64,000 bases of DNA from Gonatopus flavifemur. Lineage: Eukaryota; Arthropoda; Insecta; Hymenoptera; Dryinidae. How positions within the stretch are numbered: position 1 is the stretch's first letter; the number at the start of each line of letters is the position of its first letter. Below the pieces are notes generated by a model that saw only the letters and a program-made list of their open reading frames with translations, ran no database searches and was not told the DNA's origin. The stretch lies in the NCBI GenBank assembly GCA_018340375.1, contig JAFFJZ010000139.1:22523-86522 (forward strand), read 5' to 3'. Shown piece after piece: positions 11,100 to 22,638 of this stretch. The translations under genes were made by a program, and so were the position numbers.

Positions 11100-13485
11100 A
11101 ACGCTCCAGTTCACACTTATGTACACAAGCGCTCGTCAACCATTTCACGTAAGTACTCATTCGTTGAATACTTTCATAATTTTCTAATAGGATTGTCAGA
11201 GTGACAATGAATGGTACATATTGTAAAGGTACCAATCGAAACTATTGCACAATGATACGCAAAATCTTATTGAAATAATTAATAAGACGCCTGTATTGAG
11301 CACGCCATGTAACAGTCGTCTTGAAATCATGTCATATGGAAGATTCATATGAAATATGTATTTGACTGTAATTGAGTGAACTCCTATTTCATTATTCACA
11401 TTGAAACAACTACTCACCCTTCAAATGACGTAATTGAATTCGTGTAAAATCCCTTTTTTCGGAAAAATCGACTGCAACTTCGTTGTAATAGCAATGCTAT
11501 TCATTGCTATATACAAGTTGTAAAGTATTTGCAGAAAAGGAATTCCATTCGTTGTATTCTCTTCGCTCTTAATCATAAAACAGTTTATCATTTTTTCAAA
11601 CAAAAAATGCATGAAAATTTTAATAAAAAAGTTGCACCGTGTTGCTTTTTATATTTTTATACTTTTTATTTTGAGATAATAAGCTCAGAAAAGCGGAAAA
11701 AAAACTAAGAGACACTGAGCGAATAGAAACTCTTACTGTTGAATAGTACTATTTTAGAATTATTCCTCAAATTTTCAATTTTTAGATGAAAATGATGTTT
11801 TTTCAACTAATTTATTCATTTTTCCGTAAATATCCAATGCACATTGATGAAACTTTGAGAATTTATTATCCACATTATAAGGTATTCGAATAAATTTTTT
11901 TGTTGAATTTTGTAAATAAATAAAAAAGTCATAGCTGCTAAACGGAGGTGACAAGAAAAATGCGTTTCGCGGTGTACAATGTGGAGCCTCAGAATATGAT
12001 CCGAAAGAGGAAATAAGAAATGGTTTTGTTGAGGTTATGTGTATATCGGATGAATAACGTGGAGGTTTTTTCGAAAAAAAATTTTTTTATTCCTAAAAAA
12101 AATTTTTATCAAAAAAGTCGGTATTTCACTGCTTTTTTATGCTTTTTCTTTGTTGATAACTTTCTATAAACAAATTATTGACAAAGAACCGCTTCGTCGT
12201 CCATTGGAAAATTAAATAAGCTCTAAATAAAAGAAAAAACATATGGATTCGTCCATAAACAATCGAGTAATCGTGTACACCGTTTTTTAAGACATGGTTT
12301 TGAGGAAAACGCGTTTAAAGTAAAATTTCGCTATCCATCACGCTTGAGCATGCGAACTTCTCGAGCTCATTTCACCCTGTTGGATTATAAATTCGGGTTT
12401 AACATTTTGAGAGCATATTCTACACATGGAAAGCTATCAATCAAGCCGAAAAAAGCTCGATTCTTTAAAACTTGTAAAGTAAACTGCCCCCTCAAATATC
12501 TCATCAATTCGTTCACACTCTCAGTATTATTTTCTCAAAATTGTTACTCTAAAACTTGACTTCCCCGTTGGAATTTTCAAAAAATATTAATTTTTGAGAA
12601 AGTTGTGATTTTGTAGAATAAATATCCATTTTTTACATTATTTTCTGTTTAGACAAATATGTTGTTCAAAGTAGTAGAAAGAGCCCACGTTACAATCGAT
12701 ACTCTCGATGCCGTCGCAACACTGTTCACTGCTGTCGCGACTCCGTCGACTACAATCATGGACTACAGTATCACAACAACGTCGACTATACAGTCGCGAC
12801 ACTCACGTGTGTTCTGGTCACCGTCGACGGCGTCAAATAGTATCGCGAGCAGTCGTAAGGTTATACCATAGACGTAGAGCATGGACTGCTAACGCCCATT
12901 CATTCGATATGTAAAATATGACGCCTATTAGAGCGAGAGGGATAGCTTATATTGTGCACCAGATGATAATAATAATGCAATGGATACCTAATGCTCACAA
13001 GAGAGCGTACATTGTGTACCATCACTATCTCTCTTCAATCGCCTTCAAATATGGCGGCCTGTTGAGCAGTACATGCTCCATGCCTTATGGGTTATACAGA
13101 GGATAATTTGACTTTCTTCAAGTTGGTAACAGTGCTGCACGTGTCTAGCAGACTACCAGTACGTGTGCTGTTCGAGCGTTTGACAACCGAGAATATTCGA
13201 ACAGAGCCTGTCTGTATTTTGCACTAATTGAATCGTGTCGTACGAAATTACTTCAGCTATCGCTTGTTTGTTTGAGACTTTTTTTGTCGCGTTTTCTCAG
13301 TGTCGTTTTCTGGAATGAGCGTTCAGTGAGAACAGACTTTTATATCGGCAATCGAGCAAAAACCAGCCATTTGGCTCAGCAGTGATCGACAGTACGGAAA
13401 TAATAAATTTAAAGGTCAATTGTGGAATGATCTGGCAATTTTTCTCAACAAAAGTCGTAAGTAATAATTTTATAACCATATATTA
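11100..13485 (+). repeat. Left inverted arm of the Harbinger element
   Basis: 11,100-11,930 matches the complement of 21,110-21,925, and 12,688-13,485 matches the complement of 20,215-20,958. A central 750 bp (about 11,935-12,685) is absent from the right arm, which has about 150 bp of different sequence there. 13,380-13,470 holds a diverged copy of the MADF exon (AIWLSSDRQ...FKGQLW) on the plus strand, ending at a GTAAGT donor but with no downstream exon. Confidence 0.8.
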
Positions 13486-13524
13486 TTGTAATTCGTGTGT
13501 ACGTCATTCAGGTAAAAAATGTGG

Positions 13525-14330
13525 ATGTAATACATGTTCTCTGCCCACCTGAAGAGATGAAGTAATTTTGAAAAGTGAATTAACAGACACGTGCACTTAT
13601 CTTAAGCTACTTCAGAACTTGTACGCTTCAATGATTTTCTCATTGACTTTGATCACCTCTTCAGGTCGACAGAAGACATATTCTAGTCTTTAAAATTTCC
13701 ATGTCACATAATCCATTTTTTTATTTTTGTATTATGACATATTGTTCAAATTGAAGTAATGTTATTAATCATTCAGACTCAAAAAACTTATTGGGACACT
13801 ATATGTCCTCTGCCGACCTGTGAATAAATGGTCAAAGTCAATGTGAAAATGATTTGTGCGTCAAGCCCTAAAACAGCTTGATTCAAGTTTATGTTTCTGT
13901 TTATTCGCTTCTTAGAATCTCTCCAGGTAGACAGAGGACTTATTCGTGACTTTTTCATCAACATGCTATATTAACCAATATTGAATCTTGTGTCACTATA
14001 TCTTATTATGTCAATGTAATGAGAGATGTCTCAAGCTGTACTAAACCTTGTTGCTCAAATCATTTCAATATTGACTTTGATTATTTCCTCTGGTTGACAG
14101 AGGACATGTTCAATTTTTGTAAATGTACATGCAAGTTCATATAATTTTTAATCTTGTTTTCCTTACATGTCATTGAAAGATAAGGTATATTATGATACAT
14201 TGTGAAAATGACTTGTGCTTCAAGTCCTACAACACTTTGACATGAGTGCCTGTATCCGTTTATTCGCTTCTTAAAATTAGTTCATGTATATTTCCATCTG
14301 ACCAGTTCGATAGAGGACATGTTTATGTTT
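13525..14330. repeat. Degenerate alternating repeat with GACAGAGGACAT motif
   Basis: The motif ATGTYCTCTGYCNACCTG occurs at about 13,535 and 13,804. Its complement CAGGTNGACAGARGACAT occurs at about 13,664, 13,922, 14,089 and 14,303, and again at about 20,050. The motifs are 115-250 bp apart with related AT-rich sequence between (TTGACTTTGAT). I do not recognise it; it could be a transposase-binding region or a minisatellite. Confidence 0.5.
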
Positions 14331-14639
14331 TTTACAGTCATATGCTTTATAATCAAATTTTCAATCCTGTATAATGATATATCATTAGGATAAAAATATT
14401 ATGAGAGATGTAGACTGAGAAAAATTAAAGATGGTACTGTGTCAACCAAGAGTAATGGACAAAGTACATACAAAATTTTTAGAGTTAAATAAGCAGATAC
14501 AGGCACTTTTATGTTGAATAAAAGAGTGGGTTGGTACTACATTCAGTGCAAATGAAAACATTATCTCACCCAAGTTTAATGTTTTTTTCATTTTTTTATA
14601 TTTGATTAATCTAACTGTCTGTTCTTTTTCAAGTTTATT

Positions 14640-15946
14640 ATGTCATCACTCGACATACCGTCACTACTCAACCACAATGACATAGATGTTGTACTGAACA
14701 ACATCAGAATTAATAGGATACATGAAATCAATCAAGGGAGAACTGTTTTCGGAGAATATCACCATCTTTTTCCAGTTTTAAAAAAATCCAAAGATAAATT
14801 TTTCAATTATCTGCGGATGTCACCAGAATGTTTCAATTATATTTCATCACATGTACACCAGCATTGCTTGCGAGATTGGTGCAATCTGCACACGCAACCA
14901 ATTTTGCCCGAGGGAAAACTTGTGGTTACTTTAAGGTACTATTGGATTTTTCACAACTTAATTGAATTATATCGTATTTAAATAATTTTTACTTCATTGA
15001 TACATTCTTATACTGTAGGACCGTTTTGACAATTTCACAATCAACAATTGTTTTAAACAAATTTAAAATTTTCACATATACATTTTGCAGGTTTCTTATC
15101 ACAGGGGCATCATACAGGGATCTTTCTTCTGCATTTCGCATGGGGGCTTCAACAATATGTGGTATCATTAAAGAAATGACCCAAGTAATTTGGGAGCAAT
15201 TATATAAGCTACACATGCCGATACCCTCACAAGGTAAATTTATTAATATTTCTGAAAATTTCTACACCAAATCCGGCTTTCCCTTTTGTATAGGTGCACT
15301 AGATACTAGACACGTGAGGATAAAATGCCCAACAATGTCTGATCCAGAATTTTATAATTATAAGAAATTCTTCTCTGTGAAATTACAAGCTGTTGTGGAT
15401 TCAAACTATAATTTTATATTTGTAGAAGTAGGTGCACCTGGTAAGGAGCACGACAGTCGAACTCTAAGATCATCAAAATTTTACAAAGCTTTGACAACAG
15501 GAAATTGAAAATTACCAGAAAATTTAATGATACCATCCATACAGGCAGAACAACCTTTTGTTTTTGTAGCAGACGGTGCTTATCCACTATCGGAATATAT
15601 TTTAAAACCATTTAGAGGTGGAAACTCATCAACTGACAAAAAATTATTCAATAAAAACTTGTCTCGTGCTCGAACAACAGTTGAGCATACATTTGGTCAA
15701 TTAGCAAAGCGATTTACCATATTCAACCAAGCTATGGAGCAATCACCAAATGTAGTCATAGACATTGTCAAATGTACTTGTGTATTACACAATATAATAA
15801 TGGATCGCTGTAACTCATCTAATACTTATTTGGAAGGAATATGTGTTCAGGATTGCTTGACTGATTGTCAACCTGATGATTATTGCGATCCAGAAATGAG
15901 AGAAGATATTCGTAATAAATTTATACAGTATTCTTTAACGCATTAA
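14640..15946 (+). pseudogene. PIF/Harbinger transposase (DDE_Tnp_4 type), two exons, one internal stop
   Basis: Exon 1 runs from the ATG at 14,640 to 14,935. A 155-bp intron (14,936-15,090, GTACTA...TTTTGCAG) joins in frame to exon 2, ending at 15,946; the product would be about 383 residues. The N-terminal part carries the helix-turn-helix region (LVVTLR/FLITGASYRDLSSAF, MGASTICGII). DDE residues are visible in IGALDTRHV, FVADGAYPL and ARTTVEHTFGQLAKRF, matching the family's D, D and E positions. An in-frame TGA at 15,506-15,508, after TTGN, breaks exon 2; the frame resumes unchanged. In this superfamily the transposase cuts DNA while a Myb or MADF partner delivers it; the partner here is at 18,690-20,451. 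Family call very sure. Confidence 0.88.
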
Positions 15947-16250
15947 ATTTAACCAAGTACTGTAAAAAAAAGTATTTATAATTGATATATTTTTTCATTT
16001 ACTTTGTATTTCAATGAAGCAAAATCAAAGGACTTGTTATTCTTTAATTTTTTTCTATATTCCAATCAATTTCTTCTCGTTACACTGTTCGTCAACTAAT
16101 GTCAACACAAATCATGATGTCAAATTGGAATCAATGAAATTTAATACTTTCAATCTCTCACATCAAAAACATCAATACCACAATATTTTATTGGAAATAT
16201 TTCGAAATATCCTAAAAATTATATCCTTAATATGAAACTGCGTTCAAAAA
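15947..16250. other. Transposase 3' flank
   Basis: AT-rich sequence after the Harbinger transposase stop. The short open frames are not recognisable. Confidence 0.4.
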
Positions 16251-16254
16251 CTAC

Positions 16255-18045
16255 AGCATGTATGCTTACCTTTGGACGGTGACATGGAGTGAGGTCGGCC
16301 TCGACCGTTCTATCATGTGTTTGAACTCAACGAGTTTATATACATGTGCGTGCATGGAAATACGCTTACATTGCTACACTGGTGGCTCACTTTTTTGTGA
16401 TAACAGAAAAAAAAAGTTAAATGAGAAATAATTTTTTTGAATATGTATTTTATTGGCTTTATTTTAACATTTTATTATGTGAATCTATTTTTCGTTTCTC
16501 AAGAAATGTTATTATTTTTTTGAATATCGATATTTCCATCGATTTCTTTGTGATGGATATTCCTGGGATCCATGCACAAAGGCGCTTGAGTCATTGAGCG
16601 CCTCCACGACTCCTGTCGTGGATATTCATTTGTCACAGCGAGACCTGCAATGTATTGAGAAGAAACGAGTAACTTGTCCACGATAGTTGTGAGGGGTCGA
16701 AGGAAAAGGACTGAGCTCAGGGAAAGGGAGTAGGGTTGATTTTGATTCACTGCAATGATCAAACTCCAAATGAGGTCAACCACGTGCCAGAGCACGTATA
16801 TATTTTCACAATTTATCACCGTTATACACAACAAGCGACTTCTTCGCGCATGGAAAAATACACAAACAATTCTTTCGTTTATCAATTTGCTTTGGGGGAA
16901 CACAGGGACTAAGAAAAGAGTACGGAGGGCGCGGCCGCGAGGGAAGATCTATAGACGGACTATGCCGTTTACATGGATCAAAACAAAGGGAAATAAGGGG
17001 CTACCGCGACCATACAGTTTAATCGGGGGGGGGGGGGACAACCACGGGCGAAGGGGGTGACTCGATGTCAAAAAAAAAACGAAGGGTCAGGAAGGAAAAA
17101 TGTAAAAAGGAGGGACACGTGGAGGAGGCCACGTGAACAACACTACTATTACCACACAAATCCCGCGAAGGGAACACCGCACGGGCACTTGACACGGGTT
17201 GATTTCCTCAACAGAACGAGGAAGAAAATTCCAACTGAAATCGGACCCCGATAGCACGACACACTCACCGTATCCAAAATTCGAGAGCGCGAGAAGATCC
17301 TGGAACGTCGCCGTGGCTCAGTTACACAAGAAGTGACAGGCAACATGGCCACTTCCTTCTTCTTCACCCACGGGTGAGTTCACAAAATCATATACGAAAC
17401 CCCGTCGGTGACTTTCAGTTGGAGCGCACTCTCGAGCTCGACTTGCGCGCTCGGGTGGTAGTGGCTTCTTACTACTCGTTGGGTGAGTGTGCGCATGTGC
17501 GTTTTGGAGATCGTCTGGGTGCGGGTGTTTATGTCCTTTTCTGTCCTTTGGTGGGGCCAGGAGAAGGGGTACAGCGTGGTCGGGTTGGTCTCTGCCGTTG
17601 TTCCGCCGATCCGGGAAGGGGGTGGCATCCTCGGAGACGACTCATCTTACTCTCTCTCTCTCTCTCCCTCTAGTCCAGGGTCGGAGAGAGATAGTGTTGT
17701 CCGCGAGGGATTCCCAGTCTCCTGGGGGTTGTCGATTTTGGAACGGCCGAGATGGCGTTGATATCGCCTCCTGACGTTGAACCAATCCTACCAAGCATCC
17801 GTGGTATAGGTGGCGCTGCCTCCTTGGGGACGGGAAACCTCAACAGATAGAAGAAGGACAGGGATTAGAGGAGAACAGGAATAGCGAGGGAGAGGAGATG
17901 TGTTCCCGATTCTCGTGTAAGCGAGCGACAGCTGTGTTCTTACGAGTGAACTAACTCGTTATAAATGTTTACGATCACGATCGATAGGGATCGTGCGCGG
18001 TGCCATCCCGTGACTCTTTTTGTGATGATTCGTTACATCACATCT
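16255..18045. other. GC-rich block of unknown origin inside the Harbinger element
   Basis: The composition changes sharply from the AT-rich surroundings. The block contains GCGCGGCCGCG-like sequence, a G-run of about 13 at 17,026-17,038, CT microsatellites at 17,650-17,672 and GGGATCGTGCGCGGTGCC near 17,990. Several overlapping frames exist on both strands, none recognisable. It ends near GATTCGTTACA. A retrotransposon LTR or other inserted repeat is possible, but I see no matching end or duplication. Confidence 0.35.
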
Positions 18046-18689
18046 TAAAAAAAGATATGACATAAATTAATCAAGAAGTACTGTTATTAAATTTCATTGT
18101 AATACAATTTTATGAACTTTTGTACAAATTACTTAAATTTTTTATTGAAACATTGTGTATACATATGTATTAGGTAATAAATGGAAGAACAGACTTGAAA
18201 CTGACGCTCAAGAATTATATTGAAACGCTCAACGACGTTAAAAGAATGTCAAATGATTTAGCATATCATTATTCAATGCTAAATCAATTCAATGCACTCG
18301 GTTAAATATGCTTCAAAGGGTTTAATTGAATTTTCTTTTCTTCTTGATTTGAAGTTACCAATTCAGTAGTTTGAGTTTTTTTTTGGAAAAATCGAATTGA
18401 TAATTTGAGTGGAAAGTCTGTGTTTTTATAACTCATTATTATTCATTGAAAGAAATTTTCAACTGTGACTCAAAAGAATGTAATGAAGTTTCGAATAACC
18501 ATTTCATAAAATTATGTACTGATTTATAACTAGGCGAATGGCAATTAAATAAGGTATAAATTATAAAAAAAAAATTGAAACAAAATTTTCAACTTGAATA
18601 ATTCTACCTTGAAGTCACCTTACATGTGACTTATCTTAATCTGAATCTATAATTATGCAGTTTTCATCGTCTCCCTCCTTCGTTTTGAT
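18046..18689. other. AT-rich non-coding stretch
   Basis: This lies between the GC-rich block and the last exon of the MADF/BESS gene, whose 3' UTR it probably includes (minus strand). No other feature is seen. Confidence 0.35.
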
Positions 18690-20451
18690 TTAAAGTTTTG
18701 ATTTCTTCGTCACTGTTTCAAGTTTAACGGGTCTGCTGTGGGTAACGTTGCTCTGACTAGAAGCTGATTTGTACACTTGGTTTTTTAGTGAGCGATGAGG
18801 TTCCGGCTTTACATTGTCTCGTAGAACAGTGTCTGTACTTTCTCTTTTAACTTTTGTATACACAAAGATAAATTTTCAATATATGATTTTTGTTAAGATT
18901 CATATACTCCAGATGTTTATAAATTATTTATCGTACTTACCAAAGCGCGGGTTTTCGTCCATTTGCAGGATACTTTCCTGTTTTACGGCGGGTTTAACGT
19001 CAAAAGGTTCTTTTCGTGATGCTGAAGGGAAAACTGGTGCCTTATGAATAAAATCCACCACTTGAGGTTCTATATGAGCAAGTAAGAAAAAATTACAAAG
19101 AAAATTATCAATAAATATGTTATGAGTATGAGTGTGTTTCCATTGATACATTTTTTTATTGATGGCTGTCGAATAAAAAAATGGTAAAGTATACGTACGA
19201 TCATCGGGACCATCTTGTGCGTTATCTACATAAGCGTATTTTTTTATAATATCCAATACTGCTGTTCTCAATTCTATTTCTTTAGGTCCAGCCACTCGTT
19301 AAGCGTACGGTAACAAAGTTTCAAAAAATTTAATGTCCCCATTATCATAAACTTGCACTATGGACTCATTTCTAGCTGATCTTCTTGAAGTCGGTAAAAA
19401 TGTATATCGTGGAGTGTCAGGCTTATAATTGATCTGATAACAGTAACTCTGCAAACCGAAGCAAATCTACGCGCATGTCTATTTTTTTCAAGTCGTGCAC
19501 TAATCCAGTGTAGGGGAACATCGTTTCAAAAAAACCCATATCTCCGTTATCAATGATGGAACTTGTTGGCCCGTCTTTTTCAAACCTGCTCATTCTGTCT
19601 GACTCTACCACTGGATTTGATATTGCACTAGAAGGAGTTGCATTGAATGAAGTGCCATCGATGAGATTTCTGTACCCTGTTCGAATATCCTTGTAATCAA
19701 TTTCTCGGTCTTTTGGCTCATCAATCGGTTGATCATCCATCTCATCCAAGTTGCCAGACGGTGAAGGACCTTGCAATTCCTTATCAAAAAATTTCATTGC
19801 CTCGAAAAAAAGCCAAGTGGATGTCGCAATAGGATTTTTTGTGTCTTTGATTAATGCCAACTCTTCAACGTAAGCTTCTTTGAGTGTTTCCCACTGGTGC
19901 TTCAAAGTATTTGCTGTAAATGTTGAAATGAAATCAATTGAATAGAATTAAGATTTGTCCCAAGAAAATTTGACGTAAAAAAACAGCAGCGACAATAATG
20001 TTATATTTAATGGAATAAGTACAAAATATCGGACTGTAAATAGTATTGCATTTCTCTAGGTAAACAGAGGACCATCATTGAAGTTTCTCAGTTCACATGC
20101 TCAATAATTTATGTTCTGATATCACATAATACAAAATGAAAAAATGAATCATATGCCATGACAACTCAAAAAACCGGAACATGCCTTCTGTGTACCTGAT
20201 ATATAGTTATAAAATTATTACTTACGACTTTTGTTGAGAAAAATTGCCAGATCTTTCCACAATTGACCTTTAAATTTATTATTTTTGTCCTGTCGATCAC
20301 TGCTGAGCCAAATGGCTGGTTTTTGCTCGATATAAAATGAACGACACTGAGAAAACGCGACAAAAAAAAGTCTCAAACAAACAAGCGATAGCTGAAGTAA
20401 TCTCGTACAACACGATTCAATTAGTGCAAAATACAGAGAGGCTTCGTTCAA
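18690..20451 (-). pseudogene. Harbinger partner: MADF domain with BESS-like motifs, four exons
   Basis: The minus-strand exon model is: exon 1 to 20,226 (YIEQKPAIWLSSDRQ, FKGQLWKDLAIFLNKS), GT-AG intron 19,914-20,225, exon 2 19,199-19,913, intron 19,070-19,198, exon 3 18,941-19,069, intron 18,851-18,940, and exon 4 ending with TAA at 18,690. Exons 1-2 form a MADF (Myb/SANT-like) DNA-binding domain, with the third helix in TLKHQWETLKEAYVEE. Exon 2 then has a BESS-like segment (GDMGFFETMFPY...LRFAELLL) and a second, similar one (GDIKFFETLLPY...LDIIKKY). Between and within these are a frameshift near 19,425 and a stop near 19,280, so the gene is decayed. The start codon is uncertain. In this superfamily such proteins bind element ends and help import the transposase. 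Confidence 0.75.
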
Positions 20452-21925
20452 ATATTCTCGGTTGTCAAACGCTCGAACAGCACACGTACCGGTAGTCTGC
20501 TATACACGTGCAGCACTGTTACCAACTTGAAGAAAGTCAAACTATCCTCTGTATAACCCATAAGGCATGGAGCATGTACTGCTCAACAGGCCGCCATATT
20601 TGGAGGCGATTGAAGAGAGATAGTGATGGTACACAATGTACGCTCTCTTGTGAGCATTAGGTATCCATTGCATTATTATTATTATCTGGTGCACAATATA
20701 AGCTATCTCTCTCGCTCTAATAGGCGTCATATTTTACATATCGAATGAATGGGCGTTAGCAGTCCATGCTCTACGTCTATGGTATAACCTTACGACTGCT
20801 CGCGATACTATTTGACGCCGTCGACGGTGACCAGAACACACGTGAGTGTCGCGACTGTATAGTCGACGTTGTTGTGATACTGTAGTCGATGATTGTAGTC
20901 GACGGAGTCGCGACAGCAGTGAACAGTGTTGCGACGGCATCGAGAGTATCGATTGTAACGGGTATCGAAGGGATATTTCGATTTCTTTGACGATAAGACA
21001 GTAAGACGGTTTGTAGTACATTCGATCCGAGGGAGTACGGGCAAAATAGTACAAAAACTCATCATCTCTTATCGTATAACGTCTTTTTCGGTACTTTATC
21101 TGATATACAAAATTCAACAAAAAAATTTATTCAAATACCTTATAATGTGGATAATAAATTCCCAAAGTTTCATCAATGTGCATTGGATATTTACGGAAAA
21201 ATGAATGAATTAGTTGAAAAAACATCATTTCCATCTAAAAATTGAAAATTTGAGGAATAATTCTAAAATAGTACTATTTAACAGTAAGAGTTCTTATTCG
21301 CTCAGTGTCTCTTAGTTTTTTTCCGCTTTTTTGAGCTTATTATCTCAAAATAAAAAGTATAAAAACATAAAAAGCAACACGGTGCAACTTTTTTATTAAA
21401 ATTTTTATGCATCTTTTGTTTAAAAAAATAATAAACTGTTTTATGATTAAGAGCGAAGAGAATACAACGAATGAAATTCCTTTTCTGCAAATACTTTACA
21501 ACTTGTGTATAGCAATTAATAGCATTACTATTACAACGAAGTTGCAGTCGATTTTTCCGAAAAAAGGGATTTTACACGAATTCAATTACGTCATTTGAAG
21601 GGTGAGTAGTTGTTTCAATGTGAATAATGAAATAGGAGTTCACTCAATTACATTCAAATACATATTTCATATGAATCTTCCATATGACATGATTTCAAGA
21701 CGACTGTTACATGGCGTGCTCAATACAGGCGTCTTATTAATTATTTCAATAAGGTTTTGCGTATCATTGTGCAATAGTTTCGATTGGTACCTTTACAATA
21801 TGTACCATTCATTGTCACTCTGACAATCCTATCAGAAAATCATGAAAGTATTCAACGAATGGGTACTTATGTGGAATGGTTGACGAGCGCTTGTGTACAT
21901 AAGTGTCGACTAAAGCGTCCACTGT
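20215..21925 (-). repeat. Right inverted arm of the Harbinger element
   Basis: Inverted copy of 11,100-13,485 with differences noted there. It contains MADF exon 1 and the upstream region of that gene. Read inwards from 21,925, it begins CACAGTGGACGCTTTAG, against CAAGTGAACGCTCCAG on the left. Confidence 0.8.
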
Positions 21926-22182
21926 GAATGCAGCCGTAGACCCCCCGTTTGATGTTCTGGAATGCAAATATCCCAATATAAAAATCAACCAAAATCCTAA
22001 GAGCTCAGGCAGGCGAGATAATTCGACACTTCAAGAATTCGGTACAGTAATTGTAAAATGAACAATGTTCTTTGTTCGCAATCCCTTGCCAAATCTTCCA
22101 AGAATTATCGGCAGAATATCTACCTGTGAATATAGCACAGTAGAGAAAATTCTGAGATCCTTGGTAGGTATAAAGCCGGATA

Positions 22183-22375
22183 TAGCAGCCGTAAAGCTAG
22201 TAGCCGGTTGTTGTAACTTTTAATTAAACGTTGTTGAAGCTCCTTTCACACCAGAAACCGAATCAGTAGCGGTCCTCTGAATGTTTCAGATGTCAAATCC
22301 TCAATAAAAAAATTTTGTGTCAGAAGTTATAACAATCGGCTCCTAGCTCCACGGCTTCCAGTTTCGGCTTGATGA
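22183..22375. repeat. Foldback MITE with AGCCG-type inverted ends, about 190 bp
   Basis: The left arm runs AGCCGGATATAGCAGCCGTA to GGTTGTTGTAACTT; the right arm is AAGTTATAACAATCGGCTCC to CCAGTTTCGGCT. The two arms, about 46 bp, are complementary with several mismatches. No ORF. Confidence 0.65.
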
Positions 22376-22638
22376 TTATCTATATATCATTTTTTGACAT
22401 GGGTAGTCATAAACTATGTGATAAAACTTCGAAGGAAAATGTATAATAGAGATTATTATATTTCCAGTGTACAGTTGTATATTCAGAAACATCATTATTC
22501 GTGCTGTCCATGTATAATTTCCATCAGGGAACTACAATATTTCAGTGTACTATTATTTACATATTTTTCCGTTTCTCGACGATCAATGTGCTGTAATTGT
22601 ATATTCTCCCTATGTTTACCTAATGCCGTCCTCTTTTG

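Larger units (their letters stand above)
11100..21925. mobile_element. PIF/Harbinger-type element with kilobase-long inverted arms
   Basis: The left sequence (11,100-13,485) and right sequence (20,215-21,925) are inverted copies. They enclose a PIF/Harbinger transposase (plus strand) and a MADF/BESS DNA-binding partner (minus strand), the usual two-gene content of this superfamily. The genes converge. The arms include the MADF exon 1, so the left end carries an inverted partial copy of the partner gene. Outer ends align as AGTGRACGCTYYAGT. I find no certain 3-bp TWA duplication, so the exact ends are provisional. A GC-rich block at 16.3-18.05 kb may be a further insertion. Confidence 0.6.

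Noticed and set aside
15506..15508. In-frame TGA in the Harbinger transposase as a selenocysteine codon
   Set aside because: No SECIS-like structure was looked for successfully, the family has no Sec, and the window has several similar nonsense changes. Plain decay is simpler.
17374..17774. Several overlapping frames in the GC-rich block
   Set aside because: They occur in multiple frames on both strands, as expected from GC-rich sequence with few stops, and none shows recognisable motifs.
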